Shown in pieces: positions 23,501-30,790 of a DNA stretch of 64,000 nucleotides (the first letter of the stretch is position 1; each line of letters opens with the position of its first letter). Location of the stretch: contig CM063255.1 of the NCBI GenBank assembly GCA_032158295.1, positions 4,493,501-4,557,500 of the forward strand, written 5' to 3'. The DNA is from Pycnopodia helianthoides (taxonomy: Eukaryota > Echinodermata > Asteroidea > Forcipulatida > Asteriidae). The translations under genes were made by a program, and so were the position numbers. The notes beneath the pieces were generated by a model. The model did no database searches. It was given only the letters and a program-made list of their open reading frames with translations, and was not told where the DNA came from.

Positions 23501-24772
23501 GGGGAATTTCGGCTTGTGCGCGTGCGTACTCCACGTTACTAGGCATTCTACGCTTACACAGCTAGTGCAGAAATTCGGCGCTTGAACAGTAAGCGGAGAA
23601 TGGTCACCGCAAGCGCAGAATTCGGCGGTAAGCAGAGCCATGAAATTGGGCCCAGGTGGATGTGTGGGGTGTCTCTGGCTGACAGGCTGTCAAGTGAGGA
23701 GCTGAGGAGAGTCGGAGTGGATGGGATCGGCACCGCATTGAGGAGGCACAGGCTGAGGTGGTTTGGTCATGTGGAGAGAGAAAGGAGGATGTCAACTGGG
23801 TCAAGAGGTGTACCAACGTAATTGTGGGTGGGCCCACACCCGTTGGCCGATTGCGCAAGACGTGGCAGAGCTCTGTGTCAAATGACATGCAAGGGATGCG
23901 ACGGACAGGGCCAAGTGGAGGAGAGCCATAGGGAGAAAACAGGCCAACCCAGAACAGACTGGACAACGGCCTTAAAACCGACATGATGATGATGGTTGTG
24001 AAGCCAAGGATTCTCAGAAAGGCGCACTTAATCACTATACTAGCCAAGAACCCCATGGAGAGAAGACAAGGAAGGAAGTTCCAGTTTTAGAAGGTGGTTT
24101 ACAAGGTGCTGTGGTGCAATATGCTGCCAATCAAACCAGGAACACCGGGGCGAACCCCTTCTCTTTACGATAAGTGCACTGGGTTCTTTAATGTGCATTA
24201 CACAACACACGGGACCAACGGCTTTATGTCCCATCTGAAGGACGCAGCAATAACGGTTAAGTGTCTTGCTTAAGGACACAAGTGTCACGACCGGGACTCG
24301 AACCCACACTCTGCTGGACAGAAACACCAGAGCTTGAGTCCGGTGCTCTTTCCCGCTCAGCCACGAGACGCCTTTCGTGGAAATGTCTGGAAAGTTCCAT
24401 GCTTTAATGTTGACTTACCAGCCACCACTTCTTGACGTCCTTGTTCAGTTCCACATTCTGTCTACTCCACACTGGACTTATGCTGTTATTGAACCGGCTG
24501 TCGAACCAGGCTGAAGACCCAGGTTCCCACAGCCTCCGACATGTTCCGTTACAGCTGCTCTGGTTCGCATTCTTCTGGACATCAGCGCCGGGCGCCTGAA
24601 AATATCTATTAACACGGCTCTGACAGTCTCTCCCCTCACAATTAGGTCTACCTTTAAATGTGTTTGTGTAAATTATTTCTACTTTGCGCCGATTCATGTA
24701 AGCAATCAATGACAGGACGATGAGCAAAAACAGGGACAGCATTTGAAGGTAACTTTTCCATCGTCGTCTCAT
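11350..24772 (-). CDS. alpha-2,3-sialyltransferase, ST3Gal I/II-like (GT29), copy A
   Basis: A type II Golgi enzyme that transfers sialic acid from CMP-Neu5Ac to galactose, by family. Coding exons (minus strand): 24419-24772, 23141-23328, 18157-18336, 16060-16159, 13724-13843 and 11350-11532. The frame stays open through all joins, with GT donors and AG acceptors, giving 374 residues (human relatives are about 340-350). Visible in order: short cytosolic tail MRRRWKSYLQ, membrane anchor (about 11-26), stem with NQS/NGT sites, sialylmotif L (RCAVVGNSGNLR, IDSHHRVIR), motif S (WPSTGFLMLLFSFHICDE), motif III (GAWDHYWE) and the very short motif H-x4-E (HKHSFE), ending KVYKGVR. The start follows an AG acceptor directly (24773-24774) after a T-rich tract. 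All catalytic motifs are intact. Acceptor specificity is inferred from family only. Confidence 0.9.
11583..11760. mobile_element. copy of GGGCCCAATTTCATAGAGCTGC repeat (decayed)
   Basis: It starts CCCAAATTCATAGAGCTGC, then has the AAGCAGAAA and GCTGGTAACCTTATTCTGG segments of this ~200-bp family. The right end is degenerate. It lies in intron 5 of copy A. Confidence 0.5.
12030..13200. repeat. ~190-bp intronic tandem array, 6 units
   Basis: Each unit has an AAAGATATGCAGCCCCACAC segment (about 12049, 12244, 12422, 12612, 12806 and 13012) followed by TTCTGATCATT and AATTAGCTGTTGCAAACTGC. It lies inside intron 5 of copy A. The matching intron of copy B has only two units (35600-35935). Short minus-strand frames here repeat with the array and are not genes. 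Confidence 0.85.
13478..13677. mobile_element. GGGCCCAATTTCATAGAG inverted-repeat element
   Basis: The ends are GGGCCCAATTTCATAGAG and CTCTATGAAATTGGGCC. It is about 200 bp with inner TAAGCAGAAATGAGCAGGAT and TGGTAACCTTACTCTGG blocks. The same element is at the corresponding place in copy B (36629-36815), so it predates the duplication. Confidence 0.7.
13724..13843 (-). CDS. copy A coding exon 5: sialylmotif S
   Basis: 120 bp, phase 0 at both ends. It encodes VLLLNPTLMYYAKNNWIG and WPSTGFLMLLFSFHICDE; motif S carries the His and Cys typical of the family. The protein sequence is identical to exon 5 of copy B. Confidence 0.9.
14250..14590 (-). mobile_element. TTAA MITE family M2, full copy
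   Basis: The ends are TTAAAGGTATTGTACACTTT and ATAGTGTACAGGGCCTTTAA, 341 bp. Inner landmarks are GTTTGAGCTCAATTGGTCAT and TTTCTCAGAAACGATAGC. It shares its right TTAA with the M1 copy that follows. The empty site is in copy B near 37758. Confidence 0.85.
14587..14981 (-). mobile_element. TTAA MITE family M1, stacked on M2
   Basis: A 395-bp copy in reverse orientation relative to 1149. Its left TTAA is the right TTAA of the M2 copy; the far end is TTAACTTGTAGAG, matching the unoccupied TTAACTTATAGAG of copy B. Confidence 0.85.
15311..15690. mobile_element. TTAA MITE family M5
   Basis: The ends are TTAAAAGCACAGTAAACG and CGTGTACTGTGCCTTTAA, 380 bp. It is absent from copy B, where the site reads GGGTTTTCAAAAGCAATTAT (about 38366). 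It shares its right TTAA with the M2 copy at 15687. Confidence 0.75.
15687..16029 (+). mobile_element. TTAA MITE family M2, stacked on M5
   Basis: 343 bp, from TTAAAGGCTCTGTACACTAT to CAAAAGTGTACAATACCTTTAA-like end. It is absent from copy B and ends 31 bp from exon 4 of copy A. Confidence 0.85.
16060..16159 (-). CDS. copy A coding exon 4
   Basis: 100 bp. The acceptor is GAATGAG before GTACAATAC. The alternative AG 11 bp upstream (TTCCAG) would put a TGA in frame, so the later AG is required. The donor is TCAAAG before GTGAGG. It encodes YNTFLEKPSHYYFVYVIR to FIDVDKSK. A TTAA MITE ends only 31 bp beyond the donor (16029). Confidence 0.85.
16199..16661. mobile_element. AGGGCTCGAATTT-type element with nested hairpin
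   Basis: The ends are AGGGCTAGAATTTGGAGGG and AAAATTCGAGCCCT. Inner text (GACTTGTCGGG, GGCCTCGGGCC) matches elements at 25061-25757 and 26829-27229. A 114-bp hairpin element (16269-16382) is inserted. It lies in intron 3 of copy A. Confidence 0.65.
16269..16382. mobile_element. 114-bp near-perfect hairpin element
   Basis: CAGGTGTCGATTTCACAAAA at one end and its complement at the other. The arms continue through CTTCCTAACTTAGGACTAG to a short central loop. A diverged relative is at about 19927-20103. Confidence 0.8.
17511..17878 (-). mobile_element. tRNA-headed SINE family S2, 5'-truncated
   Basis: It matches the full copy at 18517-18925 from GGTTCGAGTCCCAG-like B-box through ACACACGGGACCAACG to a TATAGCGCTC tail. 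The A-box part is missing. It lies in intron 3 of copy A. Confidence 0.7.
18157..18336 (-). CDS. copy A coding exon 3
   Basis: 180 bp. The acceptor is CTTTTTAG before GGTGAACTATG; the donor is ACCTG before GTAAGG. It encodes NYAPTEGYEEDVGSKETHR to VPFG and WLISALTDGKIT, matching the conserved end of motif L and the segment after it in ST3Gal enzymes. A broken second copy of this exon lies just upstream (18394-18489). Confidence 0.9.
18394..18489 (-). pseudogene. broken duplicate of sialyltransferase exon 3 (copy A)
   Basis: It matches the 5' part of exon 3 (DVGSKETHRLAYPVSFTNVQ) but has an in-frame TAA after KGYE, lacks the acceptor and ends at the KGAH codons without a donor. It lies 58 bp upstream of the real exon 3 and cannot be spliced in usefully. 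Confidence 0.8.
18517..18925 (-). mobile_element. tRNA-headed SINE family S2, full copy
   Basis: The minus-strand head CGTGTCGTGGCCGAGCCG carries an A-box-like segment, followed by the B-box GGTTCGAGTCC. The tail has AAGGCGTTTTATAAATAC and (ATT)n. tRNA-Leu/Ser-like head by resemblance. Confidence 0.75.
18937..19930. other. intron 2 of copy A: duplicated intronic segments
   Basis: The segment around 18945-19110 (GCTTCAGGGACAAGAGTCTG) resembles 40016-40205 in copy B and recurs partially at 19800-19930. This is a local duplication, with no open coding evidence. Confidence 0.4.
19927..20103. mobile_element. diverged CGATTTCAC hairpin element
   Basis: The ends are GTCGATTTCACCAAACTC and CGTGAAATCGGC with inner TCCTAACTTAGGA blocks, as in the 114-bp element at 16269. 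Confidence 0.55.
20588..21211 (-). mobile_element. two TTAA MITE M2 copies end to end
   Basis: A full copy (20588-20929) is followed at its terminal TTAA by a second copy lacking its left end (20926-21211, right end GTACAGGGCCTTCAA). It lies in intron 2 of copy A. Confidence 0.75.
21359..21386 (+). other. hammerhead-ribozyme-like core (CTGATGA...GAAA)
   Basis: CTGATGA at 21359-21365, a GTAG/CTAC hairpin, then GAAA at 21381-21384. These are the two conserved core boxes in correct order and spacing. A convincing stem I and stem III with a cleavage triplet are not seen, so it may be a decayed ribozyme from a retroelement end or chance. Confidence 0.25.
21710..22070 (-). pseudogene. 3' end of a CR1/L2-like LINE (reverse transcriptase C-terminus)
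   Basis: On the minus strand a frame from about 22070 to a TGA at 21856-21858 encodes DALRHRLRSSSDQTRLSIPR, AGDISFIVAAPRLWNDLP and SEAVSVFKRRLKTRLF. This is the characteristic LWN-LP...FKR-LKT-LF end of LINE polyproteins. It is followed by a 3'UTR with GTATAGCGCGGTATAAATGC and an (ATT)n tail. It is strongly 5'-truncated and lies in intron 2 of copy A. Confidence 0.8.
22117..22609. mobile_element. fold-back element with interstitial telomere core
   Basis: The ends AATGTAGATGTTGGGCGCG and CGCGCCCAACATAGACATT are inverted, and the arms are made of GCGATCGACCGATCGCGC-like palindromic blocks. The middle (22373-22508) is TTAGGG repeats and variants. About 490 bp, no credible gene; the 130-codon frame across it is a product of the repeats. 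Confidence 0.7.
22373..22508 (+). repeat. interstitial (TTAGGG)n tract
   Basis: Runs of TTAGGG with GTAAGG and GTTTGGG variants, interrupted by a TCCTTCCTCC patch. It lies inside the fold-back element, so it is probably carried by that element rather than marking a chromosome fusion. Confidence 0.85.
23141..23328 (-). CDS. copy A coding exon 2: sialylmotif L
   Basis: 188 bp. The acceptor is CTTCTCAG before TCGATTCG; the donor is ATAAG before GTGAGTAC (phase 2). It encodes IRCAVVGNSGNLRHSKYG and IDSHHRVIR, the donor-nucleotide-binding sialylmotif L, with its conserved Cys. Confidence 0.9.
23402..23655. mobile_element. GGGCCCAATTTCATGGCTCTGC inverted-repeat element
   Basis: The ends are GGGCCCAATTTCATGGCTC and GAGCCATGAAATTGGGCCC, with inner TAAGCGCAGAATTC-like repeats. 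It lies in intron 1 of copy A. Confidence 0.7.
23655..23985 (+). pseudogene. LINE reverse-transcriptase C-terminal fragment, frameshifted
   Basis: The frame encodes WMCGVSLADRLSSEELRRVG and LRRHRLRWFGHVERERR, the classic region after the RT domain of non-LTR retrotransposons (the RRLRWFGHV block). It stops at about 23821, but recognisable downstream residues (RKTWQSSVSNDM) continue in another frame. It is degenerate, 5'- and 3'-truncated, and in the opposite orientation to the host gene intron. Confidence 0.75.
24089..24371 (-). mobile_element. tRNA-headed SINE family S2, tail-truncated
   Basis: It matches 18600-18925 including the B-box GGTTCGAGTCC and the head GTCTCGTGGCTGAGC. The 3' tail is missing. 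It lies in intron 1 of copy A, 47 bp from exon 1. Confidence 0.7.
24419..24772 (-). CDS. copy A coding exon 1: tail, membrane anchor, stem
   Basis: It encodes residues 1-118. The acceptor sequence is a T-rich tract then GATCAG followed by ATGAGACG. The donor is GTGGCTG followed by GTAAGT (phase 0). It contains the transmembrane stretch LFLLIVLSLIAY and a Cys-rich stem (SCNGTC). An in-frame ATG also exists 18 bp upstream (24790), but it lies in the predicted intron. Confidence 0.85.
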
Positions 24773-25060
24773 CTGATCAAATACAAACAAACAAAAAATA
24801 GATAAAATGATATATTACGGGGATTCAAACGCAGAACCTATTCACTCTGCCGAAGGTTTTAGGCAGGATTTGGTAAAAGGGTGTCCAAATTTGCAAGAAA
24901 TTTAAAAACTGAGTGTCCGAATTGTTCACTTTCAATACATTTACACGTAAATGACAGATAAAACAGTGTGTCCAAATTTTAAAACAGTGTGTCCAAAAGA
25001 CACCCAGACACCCCCTCTAGCTAACACAAGTAACACTAAGACTCTGCCATAATTCAAGAC

Positions 25061-25757
25061 AGGGCTCGAATTTGACACTGGACCGCAGGCCCGAGGCCAG
25101 TGATTTTAGTATTGGGCCAGTAAATTCATGACCGGACAAGTCCGGCGGTCTTGTGGTTTCAATTCAATAACAATTCATGTACATGTACCTCACTCTATAA
25201 TATCTTGAACAGAAACAAATTATGTTCAAATTTTGACTTTGAGTATTTGATTTGAAATATACTTAAATTGTACACTTTTGGTAACAGCTCAAAATCAGTG
25301 TCCACATTTTGTGTGATTAAACATATGCAAGAACAAACGATCCTATGAAAGTTTGAGCTAAATTGGTCATCGAGGTCACAAGGAAATAGTGAAAAGAGAT
25401 CTTATGTGTTTTCTGTTTTTTCAAATTATCGCTCGCGATAATTACTATTGTTTTACTCGTTTCTCAGAAACGATAGCATTTTAGGCAGAAATATTTTCAG
25501 GAACCCTTTCTACCATTACTTACTTTAAATCATGTAAGTTATGTGTGAATCTGTGAACATTGTGTTTTTCGATCTTACCAATAGTGTACAGGGCCTTTAA
25601 TACACTTTAAAGACAAATGAGGTAAATCTTCTCATATGTCTTGTGCTTGTTCAATTCTCAGTTTGAATCTGGTCTTGTAAAATTATTTCTGGTCCAGTAA
25701 ACATTTTGTGATACAAGTCCTGTGGTCTTGTGGATTTTCCCCCAAAATTCGAGCCCT
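25061..25757. mobile_element. AGGGCTCGAATTT-type element interrupted by M2
   Basis: The ends are AGGGCTCGAATTTGACACTG and CCCAAAATTCGAGCCCT. A 338-bp M2 element (25263-25600, TTAA at both ends) sits inside. Confidence 0.7.
25263..25600 (-). mobile_element. TTAA MITE family M2
   Basis: The ends are TTAAATTGTACACTTTTGG and AGTGTACAGGGCCTTTAA. The body matches the other M2 copies, including TTTCTCAGAAACGATAGC. Confidence 0.8.
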
Positions 25758-25894
25758 GGCAAGATCATATGAAAACCTCAGACATGTCAACTTGTAGCGG
25801 ACAGTCCAACCCTTTAAAATGAATTAACAAGTCAATATTTTTTCTATTGAAAACATTTTTACAAATACATTGTATTGTCTAGTTTACATGCAGA

Positions 25895-25962
25895 TGCGAT
25901 AATTGAACCCTCAATTCTCCAGTTGGTCAGACAGACAAGACCAATGAGCTACAACTATCGCA
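25895..25962 (-). repeat. tRNA-like sequence, copy A
   Basis: On the minus strand, 68 nt begin TGCGATA and end TATCGCA, a perfect 7-bp acceptor stem. They contain an A-box-like TAGCTCATTGGT and a B-box-like GGGTTCAATT. The T-arm loop is one base short and the anticodon arm is poor, so it is probably a decayed tRNA or tRNA-derived repeat. An equivalent lies at 44685-44752. Confidence 0.4.
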
Positions 25963-26466
25963 GCTAGTACTTCTATGCAGTCACATTATTTTTAGTATAT
26001 AGACCGCTACCGATGTTTTACATGTCATCACGTGCATGAATACTTTCCTTTGGTACATTGGTGGAGGTTTAAATAGCCAAGCAATAAATAGCATTGCTGG
26101 CGCGGTTGTTGTCATCTAACTAAGACTTCAATTCAATTCAATTCAATTCAACATTTATTTCCACTCACAAAAACATATTGATAAACAACAAAAGGAGAAT
26201 ATTATATACAGTGGAGGCAACATCCTAAAAGCGAGGCTTGTAGCGGATATGCCTCGAAACAAACATAACAATTAAACAAGATAGGAACAAAACATTTAAC
26301 TGCGAAAAAAAACATTAAACAGATAAAACGACACAATAAACATGTATGTATATGTTATGCAGAATAAATTAAGTACAGGCAAATTAGAAATGTGGTGATT
26401 CTGAGGACAAAATAGTTGCGTGTATGGAGGAAAATGAGAGTGCTTATGAAGAAACCAGGAAAGGAC

Positions 26467-26827
26467 TTAAAGGCCCTATACACTATTGGTAAGATCGAAA
26501 AACACAAATGTTCACAGATTCACGCATAACTTACATGATTTAAAGTAAGCAATGGTAGAAAGGGTTCCTTAAAATATTTCTGCCTAAAATGCTATCGTTT
26601 CTGAGAAATGAATAAAACCATAGTTTTTATCGCGCGCGATAATAAACTTGATGTTTGAAAAACAGAAAACACATAAGGTCTCTTTTTACTATTTTCTCGT
26701 GACCTCGATGACCAATTGAGCTAAAATTTTCACAGGTTTGTTATTTCATGTATGGTTAGTCACACAAAACATAAACTTTGTTTGGGACTGTTTTGTCAGC
26801 TCTACCAACCATGGATAATACCTTTAA
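26467..26827 (+). mobile_element. TTAA MITE family M2, divergent
   Basis: TTAAAGGCCCTATACACTAT at the left, ACCTTTAA at the right; the last ~60 bp differ from other M2 copies. The next element begins immediately afterwards. Confidence 0.7.
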
Positions 26828-26828
26828 C

Positions 26829-27229
26829 AGGGCTCGAATTTGGGGGGAAAATCCACAAGACCACAGGACTTGTACCACAAAATGTTTACTGGACCAGAAA
26901 TAATTTTACAAGACCAGGTTCATACTGAGAAAAGACTTACTTGCACAGTTGAACTTGCAATTAATTGAACAAGCACTATTAGACACAAGAGAATATTTAC
27001 TTTGTTTATCTTTAAGAGTGTTAATTAAGTATATTTCAAATCATTGCTCAAAGTCAACATTTGAACATAATTTGTTTCTGTTCAAGATATTATAGAGTGA
27101 GGTACATGTACATGAATTATTATTGAACTAAAAACACAAGACCGCCGGACTTGTCTGGTCATGAGTTTACTGGCCCAATGCTAAAATCACTGGCTTCGGG
27201 CCTGCGGGCCAGTGTCAAATTCAAGCCCT
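26829..27229. mobile_element. AGGGCTCGAATTT-type element, uninterrupted copy
   Basis: About 400 bp between AGGGCTCGAATTTGGGGGG and a CAAATTCAAGCCCT end, with GACCGCCGGACTTGTC and GGCTTCGGGCCTG inside. It shows what the interrupted copies at 16199 and 25061 looked like before insertion. Confidence 0.7.
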
Positions 27230-27231
27230 GC

Positions 27232-27632
27232 TTAAAGGAACATTACAGAATTGGTAAGAAAAAAACTTGTAAAATATACTTTTTGATCACAGATTTACAT
27301 AAAACTTACACGGTCTAATGATGATGATAGTAGAAAACATCCCATGAAATATTTCTGTCTGAAATGCCAATATTTGATGAGAAATGAATTAACTAATTTT
27401 CCGAATGCAGTTTATCCCTCAGTGAGCGTTTTATTCATTTTTTGAATCTACATATGTATGGTTTCATGCAAATGTGTAATCAGTTTTTCACTATTTTCTC
27501 GTGAGCCAGATGGCCGATCGATCTCAAACTTCTACAGGTTTGTCAGTTTATGTATATGGTGGATTACATAAAGTGCTTACACTGCCAGCAACTGTTTTGT
27601 TGGCAAAAACCAATTCTGTAATGTTCCTTTAA
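27232..27632 (-). mobile_element. TTAA MITE family M1
   Basis: A 401-bp copy, TTAAAGGAACATTACAGA to TGTAATGTTCCTTTAA, reverse orientation relative to 1149. Confidence 0.85.
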
Positions 27633-28346
27633 TAAGAGAAAAACAGGATGTATTTGACTTTCAAACAAAATTGTCAAATATTATGTTTTTTAAATTTTAA
27701 CAGAAAGTTTATCAACAAGTCGCATTGCAGTTTATTTATCAACACTGGAATCTGCCAGCGCGATCTTGAGTTGTATCCCAGCATCCTTTGTCCCGCGCTG
27801 TGTCTCTGAAACTCTGAACTTTAAGCCACAGTTCTTGAGCAATCCCCCTTTTGACATTCTTTCCAAGTTTTGGAACAAAAGTATCCCTTAAACAGAAGTT
27901 AAGATCCACGGCACCGGGGAATTTTTTTACCCGGCTTGAGGAGCTGGGGAAAGTTTTTACCCGGCCCACGGCACCGGCTACTTTGAACTTAATCTTTTAA
28001 ACTCTGGAGGTAAATTCACTTCGTACAGCATTTATTTCATTCCAAGTGTAGCCCCATTAGGGCCCGAAGTGGATTGGCCCTAGTACAGTAGTATTTTATG
28101 GGACCAGACAAGTGGTGAGAATTATGGTTGAACGACAACAAGTTGCATGGTGTTATAAGTTTGCGCCCGAGCTATCCTGCCAAATTTTAAATCAACAAGA
28201 AAACAATTTGTGCCGTCAAGAAATGGGACACCCCGCAATTAAAAAAATTGTCATTTTCAAAGATTGCGTCCAACACAGTACCGACAGACATGAGCATTCA
28301 CTGGGAGTGGGACCCTTCATATGCCATAATATGAGATATAAATGAG
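27633..28346. other. unannotated intronic sequence
   Basis: A direct repeat of a TTTTTACCCGGC/CACGGCACCGG segment lies around 27905-27975. Short frames (for example 27739-27969) have no family features. Nothing else is seen. Confidence 0.2.
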
Positions 28347-28671
28347 AACAGACGTACAAAGCCCAATTCCGAGCCACAACCATGCACGTTACAATGGCGT
28401 GGTTGTGTGGCTTCATACGTATGAAGCCACAACCAGGCACAACCACGGTTGTGTGGCTTCATACGTATGAAGCCAACCACCATGGTTGTGGCTTTATACA
28501 TATGAAGCCACAACCACGAGACGGTCAGGGTGACTGGATAGGAGGGGGGAGGGGGTGAGGGTGAGGGTTTGTGGTTTGGTGAGGGTTAGGGGTAGGGGTA
28601 GGGGTAGGGGTAGGGGAGGGGTAGGGGAGGGGTAGGGGTAGGGGTTGGGGTAGGGTTAGGGTACTCCTAGA

Positions 28672-29290
28672 ATTATGAGGTTCCATGAACCTCATAGAGG
28701 TCCATGTACAAACTACAATACAAAACTTTTTTTCATTTACGTTTCTGCACCTGGAGTTCTCATTTGAAATCGGATCTCCTCAAAATTAGGCTCTACGTGT
28801 TCCTTGGAATCTCATTGAGCGTTGCATGGGTCAAGAAAATCCACTCCGCAAATTCAAAATTGTTAAAAAGCAATAAATTCTTACCGTCATTCCCAGTCCT
28901 CTTCAAACAGTGTGAGTGTTATAACAAATATGGCGCTGGAGTCACATGATGTGTGTACAAAACCAACCTACAGTTGCCGGGACCAGCGTTGCTGCGCGCG
29001 GAGTACCAGTTTGTTCGGTAGACCTTTGCGAGCGCAGCAAGCGCAATATTTGTTATAACACTCACACTGTTTGAAGAGGACTGGGAATGACGGTAAGAAT
29101 TTATTGCTTTTTAACAATTTTAAATTTGCGATGCTCAATGAGATTCCAAGGAACACGTAGAGCCTAATTTTGGCGAGATCCGATTTCAAATGAGGACTCC
29201 AGGTGCAGAAACGTAAATGAAAAAAGTTTTGTATTGTAGTTTGTACATGGACCTCTATGAGGTTCATGGAACCTCAAAATTCTAGGAGTA
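28672..29290. repeat. long hairpin 1 (arms about 300 bp)
   Basis: Starts ACTCCTAGAATTATGAGG; ends with the complement CTAGGAGT. The arms span the whole unit around a ~115-bp centre (GTTGCCGGGACCAGCG). The right arm has lost about 27 bp relative to the left. The same ~80-codon frame appears on both arms and is not a gene. Confidence 0.8.
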
Positions 29291-29325
29291 GGGTTAGGGG
29301 GTAGGGTGAGGGGTAGGGTAAGGGG

Positions 29326-29979
29326 TACTCCTAGAATTATGAGGTTCCATGAACCTCATAGAGGTCCATGTACAAACTACAATACAAAACTTTTTTTCAT
29401 TTACGTTTCTGCACCTGGAGTTCTCATTTGAAATCGGATCTCGCCAAAATTAGGCTCTACGTGTTCCTTGGAATCTCATTGAGCGTTGCATGGGTCAAGA
29501 AAATCCACTCCACAAATTTAAAATTGTTAAAAAGCAATAAATTCTTCCGGTCATTCCCAGTCCTCTTCAAACAGTGTGAGTGTTATAACAAATATGGCGC
29601 TGGAGTCACATGATGTGTGTACAAAACCAACCTACAGTTGCCGGGACCAGCGTTGCTGCGCGCGGAGTACCAGTTTGTTCGGTAGACCTTTGCGAGCGCA
29701 GCAAGCGCCATATTTGTTATAACACTCACACTGTTTGAAGAGGACTGGAATGACGGTAAGAATTTATTGCTTTTTAACAATTTTAAATTTGCGGAGTGGA
29801 TTTTCTTGACCCATGCAACGCTCAATGAGATTCCAAGGAACACGTAGAGCCTAATTTTGGCGAAATCCGATTTCAAATGAGAACTCCAGGTGCAGAAACG
29901 TAAATAAAAAAAAAGTTTTGTATTGTAGTTTGTACATGGACCTCTATGAGGTTCATGGAACCTCATAATTCTAGGAGTA
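29326..29979. repeat. long hairpin 2, near-identical to hairpin 1
   Basis: The same arms and centre as hairpin 1 in direct orientation, with the full-length right arm kept (contains TTGACCCATGCAACGCTC). The pair plus its telomere-like spacers looks like a tandem duplication. Confidence 0.8.
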
Positions 29980-30458
29980 GGTAAGGGGTAGGGCTAGGGG
30001 AAGGGTTAGGTGTAGGGGTAGGGCTAGGGGAAGGGTTAGGTGTAGGGGTAGGGTTAGGGTTAGGGTGATGACCACTCCCCCCTTTCACCATGGAAGAACC
30101 CAACCAAGTAATAAACGTGCATGGTTGTACCTCCATAATATAGGCCTATCCGGATGTTAAAAAAAGCGTTGTTGTGTCCACTATTGCTTAGCCCACCTTG
30201 TTGGGCTGTCATGGCTCTCTTTTAACATCGGTCATACTCTAACTTAGTCTAAGCTATCGATTTGTGGAGACGATAGCGAAACGAGCCTCGTTTATTATAC
30301 TCAACTTCTAAGTTCTATGAGCAGGTCCAGGACTACTTACCCGACGACATGAGAAAGATGAATTAAATAAAAATGAAATAAACGTTTTACTCAATTGCAA
30401 CTGACCTGTATACAGGTAAAATGAGTAGCATTGTCAAGTAATGAATACATATTCTTAC

Positions 30459-30790
30459 CGTATACTATTTACTAATGTGTTTACAATTTTAATTACATTC
30501 AACCATGATTTATGCCACTCGTGATATCTCTCGCAACAATTGCAGAATACCCCTCCACTCAAATTACCTTGTTGTAGCTTGCTGGCTTCAATGGCGCCTC
30601 TGCCAAAGTGTTATGCTTTTCTTCACCGAAGATTGTACAGCTAGCCGACCACGTCTTCGTGACTCTCTAGCTAGCTAGAGTTAGTTTTCTCATGGAGCTA
30701 CCTCCATGGTTTTGTGTATAATTTCCCCATGTGAATTTTCCAGGGAGCAGAAAACGCCCTCATCGTTTGGTCTTGGCAAAAAGTGTTCTG
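30459..30790 (-). promoter_or_regulatory. putative 5' non-coding exon and promoter region, copy A
   Basis: The minus strand has a conserved donor (ATACG before GTAAGAAT) at 30457-30458. The sequence upstream of it is conserved with copy B (46103-46335) across GCCACTCGTGATATCTCTC, TTCACCGAAGATTG and GAGCAGAAAACGCCCTCA. Homology stops near 30790. An exon with promoter is the simplest reading, but no TATA box or transcript evidence is visible. Confidence 0.4.

Larger units (their letters stand above)
28347..30150. mobile_element. compound fold-back element with telomere-like tracts
   Basis: The left side (from 28347) has ACAGACGTAC and palindromic GGCTTCATACGTATGAAGCC blocks, with CACAACCATGCACGTT at 28376. 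The complement AACGTGCATGGTTGT occurs at 30113-30127. Between them are three GGGTAGGG/GGGTTAGGG tracts (28555-28671, 29290-29325 and 29980-30068) separated by two long hairpins. A short relative with the same ends and a telomere-like centre is at 58455-58677. Confidence 0.55.
24775..30458 (-). other. long 5' intron of sialyltransferase copy A
   Basis: If the upstream non-coding exon ending at 30459 is real, this 5.7-kb intron separates it from coding exon 1. It has collected elements at 25061, 26467, 26829, 27232 and 28347. The matching intron of copy B is about 1.7 kb. Part of it, at about 26100-26460, starts with short ATTCA repeats and is otherwise unannotated. Confidence 0.4.

Noticed and set aside
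28704..29966. Repeated ~80-127-codon frames (MYKLQYKTFFHLRFCTWSSH)
   Set aside because: They occur on both arms of the two long hairpins, on opposite strands, with no family features.
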